From an uncultured Clostridia bacterium (GTDB lineage Bacteria > Bacillota > Clostridia > Oscillospirales > Oscillospiraceae), in contig CALEQS010000273.1 of assembly GCA_937907975.1 (NCBI GenBank), positions 1 to 5,820 of the forward strand: DNA of 5,820 nucleotides, given 5' to 3'. The stretch's first letter is position 1, and each line of letters begins with the position of its first letter. The translations under genes were made by a program, and so were the position numbers. Of the stretch, positions 1 through 5,762 are shown piece after piece. The notes under the pieces are model-generated. The model was given only the letters and a program-made list of their open reading frames with translations. It did no database searches and was not told the DNA's origin.

Positions 1-1439
1 GCGATGAGCTCCCGCTCATCCATGTGGTGCTTGACGCCCCGGATCTCCTGATAGTCTTCATGGCCCTTGCCGGCGAGAATGATGACGTCGCCCTCCTGAC
101 CGTGCTCCATGCAGTAGCGGATGGCCTCCTTGCGGTCGGGGATCGTGACATATGCGCCGTCGGCCTTGTGGACGCCGGTCAGAATATCGTTGATGATGTC
201 CATGGGCTCCTCATTGCGGGGATTGTCGCTGGTGACCACGGTCAGGTCAGCCAGCCGGGAGGAGACTTCGCCCATCTCATAGCGGCGGGACTTGGCCCGG
301 TTGCCGCCGCAGCCGAACAGGCAGATGATGCGCTTGGGGCCGTACTTGCGGATGTTGACCAGCAGGGCCTCCAGACTCATGGCGTTGTGGGCGTAGTCGA
401 TCATCAGGGTGTACCGGCCCGGGGTGGGCACGATCTCCAGACGGCCCTTTACCTGGATGGAGTCCAGCGCGGCCAGAATGTCCTCCTTTGACACGCCCAG
501 ATGGCGGCACAGGGCGATGGCGGCCAGAGAGTTATAGACGGTGAAGTCGCCGGGAATGTCCACCCGGACGTGGTAGTGCTCCAGGCCGTTCAGATCGTAC
601 TCCACGCCCAGATAGCCCGGCCGCTGGACGCGGCGGATGTCCGTGGCGTAGAGGTCGGCATTGTCGTGCAGGCCGAAGGTCTCCAGGGCGCAGGTGTGGC
701 CGGCCATGACCTCGGCAAGGTAGTCGGCGTCGGCGTTGGCCAGCCCCTGTTTACAGTGCTGGAACAGCAGGCCCTTGCAGCGGATATAGTCGGCCATGTC
801 CGGGTGCTCGGCGGGGCCGATGTGGTCCTCCTCCAGATTGGTAAAGATGCCGTAGTCAAAGGTGAAGCCGCCCACACGCTCCAGCTTCAGCGCCTGAGAG
901 GACACCTCCATGACCACATACTTGAGCCCCGCATCCACCATGCGGCGGAAATACTCCTGCACCAGATAGGACTCCGGGGTGGTGTTGACGGCGTGAATGT
1001 GCTCCTCGCCGATGATGATCTCGATGGTGCCGATCAGGCCGGTCTTCAGGCCGGCGTGCTCCATCATCTGGCGCATCATATAGGTGGTGGTGGTTTTGCC
1101 CTTGGTGCCGGTGACGCCGATGGTGGTCAGCTCCTCAGCCGGGTGGCCGAACCAGGCGGCGCTCAGCTCGGCCAGGGCCAGACGGCTGCTGGCCACTTTC
1201 AGCACAGTGACATTGGCGGGCACCTTCACATCGTGCTCGACGACCACGACGGAGGCCCCTTTGGCGGTCACGTCGGGCAGATAGCTGTGGCCGTCGCTGA
1301 CGGCACCCACCACGCAGACAAAGATGCAGCCCGGCTCCACCTTGCGGGAGTCATATACCAGTGCGGAAATATCCTGCTCCAGAGTGCCCTGCATCAGCGT
1401 ATAGTCCAGGCGCTCCACCAGATCCATCAGTCTTTTCAT
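1..1439 (-). CDS. murE: MurE, UDP-MurNAc-L-Ala-D-Glu:meso-diaminopimelate ligase (3' end cut by window)
   Basis: Cytoplasmic ATP-dependent ligase that adds meso-diaminopimelate to UDP-MurNAc-L-Ala-D-Glu in peptidoglycan precursor synthesis. The visible 479 codons show the three Mur ligase domains: an N-terminal substrate domain (about residues 22-100, with VYDSRKVEPG), a central ATPase domain with the P-loop GTKGKTT at 111-117, NTTPE at 152-156 and MEVSSQAL at 177-184, and a C-terminal domain. K222 in the DYIRCKGLLF segment fits the lysine that is carbamylated in the family. DNPR at 405-408 is the signature of mDAP-adding rather than lysine-adding enzymes. GKGHEDYQ lies near the end. Family members are about 480-500 residues long, so only a few codons are probably missing beyond the left edge. 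The ATG overlaps the dapF stop (ATGA) and has AAGGAG 10 bases upstream, inside dapF. Identification is firm; mDAP specificity rests on the motif. Confidence 0.97.
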   Translation of the reverse strand, partial: MKRLMDLVERLDYTLMQGTLEQDISALVYDSRKVEPGCIFVCVVGAVSDGHSYLPDVTAKGASVVVVEHDVKVPANVTVLKVASSRLALAELSAAWFGHPAEELTTIGVTGTKGKTTTTYMMRQMMEHAGLKTGLIGTIEIIIGEEHIHAVNTTPESYLVQEYFRRMVDAGLKYVVMEVSSQALKLERVGGFTFDYGIFTNLEEDHIGPAEHPDMADYIRCKGLLFQHCKQGLANADADYLAEVMAGHTCALETFGLHDNADLYATDIRRVQRPGYLGVEYDLNGLEHYHVRVDIPGDFTVYNSLAAIALCRHLGVSKEDILAALDSIQVKGRLEIVPTPGRYTLMIDYAHNAMSLEALLVNIRKYGPKRIICLFGCGGNRAKSRRYEMGEVSSRLADLTVVTSDNPRNEEPMDIINDILTGVHKADGAYVTIPDRKEAIRYCMEHGQEGDVIILAGKGHEDYQEIRGVKHHMDERELI

Positions 1440-2287
1440 CCGTTGATCTCTCCTTCAAATACAGTCGTGGCCGGGCCGGTCATATAGATGCAGCCGTCCT
1501 CGCCCAGCTCTACGGCCAGATCGCCGCCCCGCAGATGCACCATGACCTGAGTGCCGGTGCGGCCGTTCAGATAGCAGGCCGCGGCGCTGGCGCAGGCACC
1601 GGTGCCGCAGGCCAGCGTCTCGCCGCTGCCCCGCTCCCAGACCCGCATATTGATCTCGTGGTCGTTGAGCACCTGCACAAATTCCGTGTTCACCCGGTCG
1701 GGGAAGTAGGGGGCGTGTTCAAAGGCGGGGCCGATCTGCTCCAACGGCAGAGACGCCACATCGTCCACCCACACCACTGCGTGGGGATTGCCCATGCTCA
1801 GGCAGGTCATGGTCCAGGGCTTCCCGGCCACCGTCACGGCCTGGCCGATGACGCCCTCGCCCAGACCGGGCACCTCCCGGCCCAGCCCGACGACGGGCAC
1901 CGCCTCGGCGCGGAAGTCGGGCATCCCCATGTTGACCTTGACGAGGGAGACTTTTTCATTCTCCACCGTCAGCTCCAGCGTCTTGATGCCCGCTTTTGTC
2001 TCAATGTTCAGGGTGGTCTTGTCAGTCAGCCCCTTGTCGTAGACAAATTTTGCCACACAGCGGATGCCGTTGCCGCACATGGAGCCCTCGCTCCCGTCGG
2101 CGTTGTACATGGCCATGCGGAAGTCCGCCCTGTCCGAGGGGCAGATCAGGATCAGGCCGTCGCCGCCCACGCCGAAGTGGCGGTCACTGACAGCAATGGC
2201 CGCCGCGCTGGGGTCAGCGAGCATATGTTCGGTGCAGTCCACATAGACATAGTCGTTGCCGCACCCGTGCATTTTCGTAAATTTCAT
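1436..2287 (-). CDS. dapF: DapF, diaminopimelate epimerase
   Basis: Cofactor-independent cytoplasmic epimerase that converts LL-diaminopimelate to meso-diaminopimelate, the last step before lysine formation and the source of mDAP for cell wall. The 283-residue product has the usual family length. It starts MKFTKMHGCGNDYVYVD, a hallmark of DapF. The two catalytic cysteines of the thiol pair are present: C71 in GSMCGNGIRC and C227 in GSGETLACGTGACA. The substrate-binding pieces MGNPHAV (165-171) and the VNTEFVQV segment (199-206) are also visible. The ATG at 2285-2287 follows AAAGGGG at a suitable distance. It is first in a dapF-murE transcription unit, and its TGA overlaps the murE ATG by four bases, so the two are probably translationally coupled. 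Nothing in the sequence suggests damage or transfer. Confidence 0.98.
   Translation of the reverse strand: MKFTKMHGCGNDYVYVDCTEHMLADPSAAAIAVSDRHFGVGGDGLILICPSDRADFRMAMYNADGSEGSMCGNGIRCVAKFVYDKGLTDKTTLNIETKAGIKTLELTVENEKVSLVKVNMGMPDFRAEAVPVVGLGREVPGLGEGVIGQAVTVAGKPWTMTCLSMGNPHAVVWVDDVASLPLEQIGPAFEHAPYFPDRVNTEFVQVLNDHEINMRVWERGSGETLACGTGACASAAACYLNGRTGTQVMVHLRGGDLAVELGEDGCIYMTGPATTVFEGEING
1450..1455 (-). promoter_or_regulatory. Ribosome binding site of murE within dapF
   Basis: AAGGAG on the minus strand, 10 bases before the murE ATG, lies inside the last codons of dapF. Together with the ATGA overlap it fixes the murE start and implies coupled translation. Confidence 0.75.
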
Positions 2288-2323
2288 TGGGTCAAAGTCC
2301 CCTTTACAGTCATATTAAATTCT

Positions 2324-2329
2324 ATTATA
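2324..2329 (-). promoter_or_regulatory. Probable -10 box of the dapF-murE promoter
   Basis: On the minus strand this is a perfect TATAAT, placed so that transcription would begin about 30 bases before the dapF ATG. At 17-base spacing the -35 position reads ATATAC, which is a poor match, and no clean TGn extended -10 is present. The site is therefore supported mainly by the -10 box, its AT-rich setting and its position. It faces away from the tetR promoter. Confidence 0.5.
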
Positions 2330-2393
2330 CAGATTTAAAATGCAAAGTATATCCTAACCAATGCCGAAAACCATGCGAAAAGTGCTTTCTGAC

Positions 2394-2470
2394 AGCCTTC
2401 ACCCGAGGGGAAACCTTTGAAAGTCTGCACTTCCAAAGCCTTCCCCTTGAGGGGAGCCTTTGGAAGTGCA
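2394..2470. repeat. Intergenic GC-rich repeat: two diverged 30-base units with a long hairpin
   Basis: Two imperfect 30-base direct units lie at 2394-2423 and 2437-2466. Both begin AGCCTTC, have a central GAGGGGA and end in CCTTTG followed by AAG or GAAG. Around the second unit, the arms 2426-2438 and 2458-2470 (TGCACTTCCAAAG and its complement) form a perfect 13-base-pair stem, and the inside pairs further through CCCC/GGGG. A near-identical 21-base core recurs inverted at 4945-4965. It lies in the divergent gap just upstream of the tetR -35 box. No U-tract follows on either strand, so it does not look like a terminator. It is probably a dispersed palindromic repeat; its function is unknown. 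Confidence 0.75.
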
Positions 2471-2474
2471 TCCC

Positions 2475-2503
2475 TTGTCACTTCGTGTCCTATCTATTAT
2501 AAT
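2475..2503 (+). promoter_or_regulatory. Sigma-A type promoter of the tetR gene
   Basis: The -35 box TTGTCA (2475-2480) is separated by exactly 17 bases from a perfect TATAAT (2498-2503). Transcription would start near 2510, about 30 bases before the ATG at 2541. This is the best promoter in the window. It also rules out an upstream TTG at 2460 as the regulator's start, because that codon lies before the promoter. Confidence 0.8.
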
Positions 2504-2512
2504 GGTCATAAT
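2498..2512. promoter_or_regulatory. Candidate operator overlapping the tetR -10 box
   Basis: TATAATGGTCATAAT has rough dyad symmetry around GGTC, with ATG/CAT and TA/AT pairing in the outer parts. It begins at the -10 box and would cover the transcription start. A closely similar sequence sits in the same place at the promoter before the symporter gene (3262-3277). Both positions suit repression by the TetR protein encoded here. This is inference from two sites only; six of the shared bases are simply -10 boxes. Confidence 0.35.
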
Positions 2513-2528
2513 CCAAGAAGGACGGAAC

Positions 2529-2533
2529 GGAGG
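2529..2533 (+). promoter_or_regulatory. Ribosome binding site of the tetR gene
   Basis: GGAGG stands seven bases before the ATG at 2541. This decides the start over longer in-frame extensions that would begin upstream of the promoter. Confidence 0.8.
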
Positions 2534-2540
2534 TCAGACA

Positions 2541-3158
2541 ATGGCCAAAAAGAAAAACCGGAACACAAAGGGCAAGATCGTCTCTGCCGCCTGGGACCTG
2601 TTTTACCGGCAGGGATACGAGAACACTACGGTGGAGGAGATCATCGAGGAATCCGGCACCTCCCGGGGCTCTTTTTATCATTACTTTGACGGCAAGGATG
2701 CCTTGCTCTCATCTCTGAGCTACCTGTTTGACGACAAGTATGAGGAGCTGCTGGAGACGCTGGACACTGAGCAGAATGCCTTTGATATTTTAATGTATCT
2801 GAACCGGGAACTGTTCGGTATGATCGAGCGCACGGTTTCCGTGGAGCTGCTGGCCCAGATGTACGCCGCCCAGCTGACCACCAAGGGCGAAAAGCACCTG
2901 CTGGACCGGGACCGGCTCTATTACCGCCTGCTGCGCCAGATCGCCCGGCAGGGGCAGGACCGGGGCGAACTGCGACAGGACATCCCCACCGGCGAGATCG
3001 TCAAGACTTACGCCCTGTGTGAACGGGCACTGCTGTATGACTGGTGCATCTGCGGTGGGGAGTATTCTCTGCGGGAATATTCCGCAAAAATGATGCCCAT
3101 TTTCCTCGCCCACCTGCGTACTTCGGCTGTTGACAAAAAACTTTCAGATGATATTTGA
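2541..3158 (+). CDS. TetR/AcrR-family transcriptional regulator
   Basis: A 205-residue DNA-binding regulator of typical TetR length. The N-terminal domain runs from about residue 12 to 60: KIVSAAWDLFYRQGYENTTVEEI forms the first helices, and SGTSRGSFYHYFDGKDAL (38-55) contains the recognition helix and the classic FYHYF-x-x-K-x-x-L ending. The remaining roughly 140 residues are helical and should hold the ligand-binding and dimer surfaces; they are too divergent to name a ligand, though they are rich in Cys and Tyr near 159-180. The ATG is chosen for its strong GGAGG site and for a consensus promoter just upstream. A hairpin terminator follows the stop, so it is probably monocistronic. The next gene is a sodium/solute symporter, which may be a target: both promoters share a related motif. 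Most TetR proteins repress their own gene and a neighbour. Confidence 0.92.
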   Translation: MAKKKNRNTKGKIVSAAWDLFYRQGYENTTVEEIIEESGTSRGSFYHYFDGKDALLSSLSYLFDDKYEELLETLDTEQNAFDILMYLNRELFGMIERTVSVELLAQMYAAQLTTKGEKHLLDRDRLYYRLLRQIARQGQDRGELRQDIPTGEIVKTYALCERALLYDWCICGGEYSLREYSAKMMPIFLAHLRTSAVDKKLSDDI

Positions 3159-3195
3159 TTTGATGTACAGCTTGTAATAACTGAAAATAAAAGAA

Positions 3196-3230
3196 AAACT
3201 CCGTATATTACACAAAAATGTACGGAGTTT
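3196..3230 (+). terminator. Hairpin terminator after tetR
   Basis: Arms AAACTCCGTA (3196-3205) and TACGGAGTTT (3221-3230) pair perfectly over ten bases with a 15-base loop. A moderately T-rich stretch (ATTCTGTATT) follows. The A-rich run before the left arm might give weak termination on the opposite strand too. The loop is long and the T-tract imperfect, so read-through into the symporter gene is possible. Confidence 0.6.
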
Positions 3231-3238
3231 ATTCTGTA

Positions 3239-3267
3239 TTGCGTTCTATAAAATATCCTGCTATATT
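3239..3267 (+). promoter_or_regulatory. Probable promoter of the symporter gene
   Basis: TTGCGT (3239-3244) and TATATT (3262-3267) are 17 bases apart. The -10 box is a 5/6 match and the -35 box is weak (3/6). The start would fall near 3274, about 25 bases before the ATG. Its place just after a terminator hairpin fits an independent transcription unit. An alternative -10, TATAAA at 3247-3252, has no usable -35. Confidence 0.45.
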
Positions 3268-3277
3268 GGTCGATATT
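3262..3277. promoter_or_regulatory. Candidate operator at the symporter promoter
   Basis: TATATTGGTCGATATT resembles TATAATGGTCATAAT at the tetR promoter: the first ten bases differ at one place, and the rest differs by one inserted G and one A/T change. It has rough dyad symmetry (ATAT on either side of TGGTCG). A wider inverted repeat, AATATC (3252-3257) and GATATT (3272-3277), also brackets the -10 box. It is likely a regulator site if it is real, with the adjacent TetR protein the obvious candidate. Confidence 0.35.
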
Positions 3278-3300
3278 CCCGAGAGAAAGAGCGTGAATGT

Positions 3301-4836
3301 ATGAGTTCCTCTACCATCGGTATACTGATCGCCATCGTGACCTATCTGGGCATGATGCTGTATCTGGGCTTCCGCTACTCCAAGGCGAGCAAGTCCTCCG
3401 GCGAGTTTTATCTGGGCGGCCGGCAGCTCGGCCCCTATGTGACTGCCATGAGCGCCGAGGCCAGTGATATGTCTTCCTGGCTGCTGCTGGGTATTCCCGG
3501 TCTTGCCTATGTCTCCGGCATCTGTGATGCGGCGTGGACAGCCATCGGCCTGGCCATCGGCACCTATCTCAACTGGCTGCTGGTCGCCAAGCGCCTGCGC
3601 CATTACACCGAGGTGTGCGGCGACAGCGTCACCGTACCCGACTTCTTTGAGAACCGCTTCCGGGACAAGAGCCATCTGCTGATGGGCATTTCATCCGTTG
3701 TTATCGTGGTGTTCTTTGTGCCCTACACCGCCTCCGGCTTTGCCGCCTGCGGCAAGCTGTTCTCCAGCCTGTTCGGCGTCAACTATATGACGGCCATGAT
3801 CGTCTCTGCCGCCGTCATTGTGGCCTACACCGCCATGGGAGGCTTCCTTGCCGCTTCTACCACAGACTTTGTCCAGTCTATTGTTATGACTGCCGCGCTG
3901 ATCTTTATGCTGATCTTCGGCATCAGCATGAGCGGCGGTGTGGGGCAGGCCTATGATTTTGCCTCCAGTATGCCCGGCTACCTGTCCATGACCCATCTGT
4001 TTGACAGCGAGACCCAGTCTGCCGTGTCCTACGGTGGCCCTCTGGCTATTGCGTCCACGCTGGCGTGGGGTCTTGGCTACTTCGGAATGCCCCACATCCT
4101 GCTCCGCTTTATGGGCATTCAGGATCCTAAAAAGCTGAAGGTGAGCCGCCGCGTGGGTTCCATCTGGGTGGTCATCGCCATGTTTATTGCCATTCTGATC
4201 GGCGTGCTGGGTCTCACCATGGTACACGCGGGCAATCTGGAAGGCGTGGCCGATTCGGAGCGCATCCTGATCGCCATGGCCACCAGACTCTCCTCCTTTG
4301 GCATCCTGCCCGCCCTGCTGGCTGGTGTGGTCATGGCCGGTATTCTGGCCTGCACCATGTCCACCTGCGACAGCCAGATGCTGGCGGCCTCCTCCTCCGT
4401 GTCCGAAAACATCATCAAGGGCGTGTTCGGCCTGAAGGTGAGCGAAAAGGGCAGTATACTCATCGCCCGCGGAACCCTGATCGTCATCTCTATCATCGGC
4501 GTCATCATGGCCCGGGATCCGGATTCCTCTGTGTTCCAGATCGTCTCCTTCGCGTGGGCCGGTTTCGGCGGTGCCTTCGGTGCCGTGGTGCTGTGTGCCC
4601 TGTTCTGGCGGCGGGCCAACCGCTGGGGCGCGCTGGCCGGCATGATCGGCGGCGGCGTCATGGTGTTTGTCTGGAAGTTTGCCATCAAGCCCATGGGCGG
4701 CGTCTGGGGCATCTATGAGCTGCTCCCCGCCTTCCTGACCAGCCTGATCCTCATCGTGGTGGTCAGCCTGCTCACCCCCGCCCCGGAGCAGGAGATCCTC
4801 GACGAGTTCGACAAGGTCAAGGCCATTAAGGACTGA
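3301..4836 (+). CDS. putP: Sodium:solute symporter of the SSS family, PutP-like (probable Na+/proline symporter)
   Basis: Inner-membrane transporter of 511 residues that should couple Na+ entry to uptake of a small solute, probably proline; E. coli PutP has 502. Many hydrophobic segments run the whole length, in line with the 13-helix SSS fold. Family landmarks include GGRQLGPYVTAMSAEASDMS at 39-58, where R41, D56 and S58 match PutP residues R40, D55 and S57 used in sodium and proline coupling. The SSS signatures WGLGYFGMPHILLRFM (256-271) and the FAWAGFGGAFGAVVLCALFW segment (417-436) are present. S354-T355 in CTMSTCDSQ corresponds to the second pair of sodium ligands (PutP S340, T341). The ATG at 3301 has only a weak purine-rich upstream site (GAGAGAAAGAG). 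No proline catabolic gene is nearby, so the substrate rests on similarity. It sits between a TetR gene and a two-component system and ends in a strong terminator. Confidence 0.9.
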   Translation: MSSSTIGILIAIVTYLGMMLYLGFRYSKASKSSGEFYLGGRQLGPYVTAMSAEASDMSSWLLLGIPGLAYVSGICDAAWTAIGLAIGTYLNWLLVAKRLRHYTEVCGDSVTVPDFFENRFRDKSHLLMGISSVVIVVFFVPYTASGFAACGKLFSSLFGVNYMTAMIVSAAVIVAYTAMGGFLAASTTDFVQSIVMTAALIFMLIFGISMSGGVGQAYDFASSMPGYLSMTHLFDSETQSAVSYGGPLAIASTLAWGLGYFGMPHILLRFMGIQDPKKLKVSRRVGSIWVVIAMFIAILIGVLGLTMVHAGNLEGVADSERILIAMATRLSSFGILPALLAGVVMAGILACTMSTCDSQMLAASSSVSENIIKGVFGLKVSEKGSILIARGTLIVISIIGVIMARDPDSSVFQIVSFAWAGFGGAFGAVVLCALFWRRANRWGALAGMIGGGVMVFVWKFAIKPMGGVWGIYELLPAFLTSLILIVVVSLLTPAPEQEILDEFDKVKAIKD

Positions 4837-4860
4837 ACCGAATCAAATCAAACGATCTTA

Positions 4861-4898
4861 CCCCCGGCAGCTGCGGAGCATTCCGCGGCTGCCGGGGG
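4861..4898 (+). terminator. Strong hairpin terminator after the symporter gene
   Basis: The arms 4861-4877 and 4882-4898 pair over 17 positions with a single G-U wobble around a four-base GCAT loop, and CCCCCGGCAGC forms the base of the stem. TTTGTGGGTT follows, so the T-tract is short, but the stem is very stable and it stands 24 bases after the stop codon. Confidence 0.85.
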
Positions 4899-4921
4899 TT
4901 TGTGGGTTGCAGAGGATGTCG

Positions 4922-4966
4922 AAGGCTTCCCCTTGGGGAGTGAGCCCTCAAGGAGAAGGCTTTGGG
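4922..4966. repeat. Second, inverted copy of the intergenic GC-rich repeat
   Basis: Bases 4945-4965, read on the minus strand, match 2433-2453 at 20 of 21 positions (core CCTTCTCCTTGAGGG here, CCTTCCCCTTGAGGG there). With the left part AAGGCTTCCCCTTGGGG (4922-4938) it forms an imperfect hairpin with two mismatches in its main stem. It lies in the 165-base gap between the symporter terminator and the response regulator. Apart from this repeat and a possible promoter I see nothing else in that gap. Confidence 0.65.
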
Positions 4967-5026
4967 AGCATAGAACATCTTTATCACATTTTAAACTAAT
5001 CGCCTCTGCCATCTTAAAAAAACCTG

Positions 5027-5035
5027 TGGTAATAT
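5027..5035 (+). promoter_or_regulatory. Possible extended -10 promoter of the response regulator operon
   Basis: TGGTAATAT has the TGn extension before a -10-like hexamer (4/6 match). No good -35 is found 16-18 bases upstream. TATATA at 5033-5038 is an alternative -10. The AT-rich stretch from 4976 to 5050 is the natural promoter region for the gene at 5064, but the exact element is uncertain. Confidence 0.3.
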
Positions 5036-5063
5036 ATAGATGTAAATTCAGGAGGGATCCGAA

Positions 5064-5762
5064 ATGAATACGATTCTGGTCTGCGATGATGAGCGGGACA
5101 TCGTCTCCGCCATCCGCATTTATTTAAATGGGGAGGGCTACCGGGTGCTGGAGGCCTATTCCGGCGTGCAGGCGCTGGAGCTGATGGCCCGGGAGCGGGT
5201 CGATCTGGTGCTGATGGACATTATGATGCCCGAGATGGACGGTCTGATCGCCGTGGCGAAGATCCGGGAGACGAGCAATGTTCCGGTGCTGTTCCTCTCC
5301 GCCAAGAGCGAGGACACCGACAAGATCCTCGGGCTGAACATCGGCGCGGACGACTATATCACCAAGCCCTTTAACCCGGTGGAACTGTGCGCCCGGGTGC
5401 GCAGCCACCTGCGCCGCTATATCCAGCTGGGCGGCGCGGCGGCCCAGAGCAGCGCGGTCATGCGGGTGGGCGGCATTGAGCTAAACAACGAGAGCAAGAC
5501 CGTCACGCTGGACGGGGAGCTGGTCTCCCTGACGCCGCTGGAGTACAGCATTCTGCGCCTGCTCATGGAGACGCCGGGCAAGGTGTTCTCCTCGGACGAG
5601 ATCTATCAGGCGGTATGGAACGACGCGCCCTACGGCGCCAACGCCACAGTGGCGGTGCATATCCGCCACCTGCGGGAAAAGCTGGAGATCGACCCGGCCA
5701 ACCCCCGCTATCTGAAGGTGCTGTGGGGCCACGGCTACAAAATGGAGGCTGACAACGGATGA
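5064..5762 (+). CDS. OmpR/PhoB-family two-component response regulator
   Basis: A 232-residue DNA-binding response regulator. The receiver domain (about 1-118) has the acidic pair D8-D9 in VCDDE, the phosphoacceptor D52 in VLMDIMMPEMDG, the switch residue S79 in VLFLSAK and the conserved K101 in DDYITKPFNPVEL. The C-terminal winged-helix domain (about 133-229) starts at VGGIELNNESKTVTLDGE and contains LTPLEYSILRLLMETPGKVFSSDEIY, VAVHIRHLREKLE and the ending YLKVLWGHGYKME, all typical of OmpR-type effector domains. It resembles VanR-like regulators of Gram-positive bacteria, but the regulated genes cannot be told from sequence. GGAGGG stands seven bases before the ATG. The TGA overlaps the next ATG by four bases, so it is co-translated with the downstream gene, presumably its sensor kinase. 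Confidence 0.96.
   Translation: MNTILVCDDERDIVSAIRIYLNGEGYRVLEAYSGVQALELMARERVDLVLMDIMMPEMDGLIAVAKIRETSNVPVLFLSAKSEDTDKILGLNIGADDYITKPFNPVELCARVRSHLRRYIQLGGAAAQSSAVMRVGGIELNNESKTVTLDGELVSLTPLEYSILRLLMETPGKVFSSDEIYQAVWNDAPYGANATVAVHIRHLREKLEIDPANPRYLKVLWGHGYKMEADNG

Noticed and set aside
501..1487. Long plus-strand open frame of 328 codons opposite murE
   Set aside because: It is a shadow of murE: the composition (many Gly, Val, His, Ala, Gln) reflects reverse-complemented GC-rich codons, and the minus strand has full MurE motifs. The open frame at 24-491 is rejected for the same reason.
1361..2338. Plus-strand open frame of 325 codons opposite dapF
   Set aside because: The minus strand encodes a complete, motif-bearing DapF. 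The plus frame has no recognisable domain and runs into the dapF promoter region.
2394..2466. Two 30-base units as a small CRISPR array
   Set aside because: The units are diverged with indels, only two occur in tandem, the gap between them is 13 bases, and no cas gene is present.
2426..2470. Hairpin read as a terminator for either flanking gene
   Set aside because: No T-tract follows on either strand, and both neighbouring genes begin, rather than end, on either side of this gap.
2460..2540. N-terminal extension of the TetR protein from a TTG at 2460
   Set aside because: The consensus promoter (-10 at 2498-2503) lies after that codon, the extension includes part of the repeat, and the ATG at 2541 has a strong GGAGG site.
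3166..3176. Small palindrome TACAGCTTGTA after tetR
   Set aside because: Four-base arms in AT-rich sequence are expected by chance, and there is no second copy or promoter at this place.
3691..4712. Minus-strand open frames opposite the symporter gene (3691-4227 and 4119-4712)
   Set aside because: They overlap a complete SSS transporter, have no recognisable domain and show composition typical of antisense shadows.
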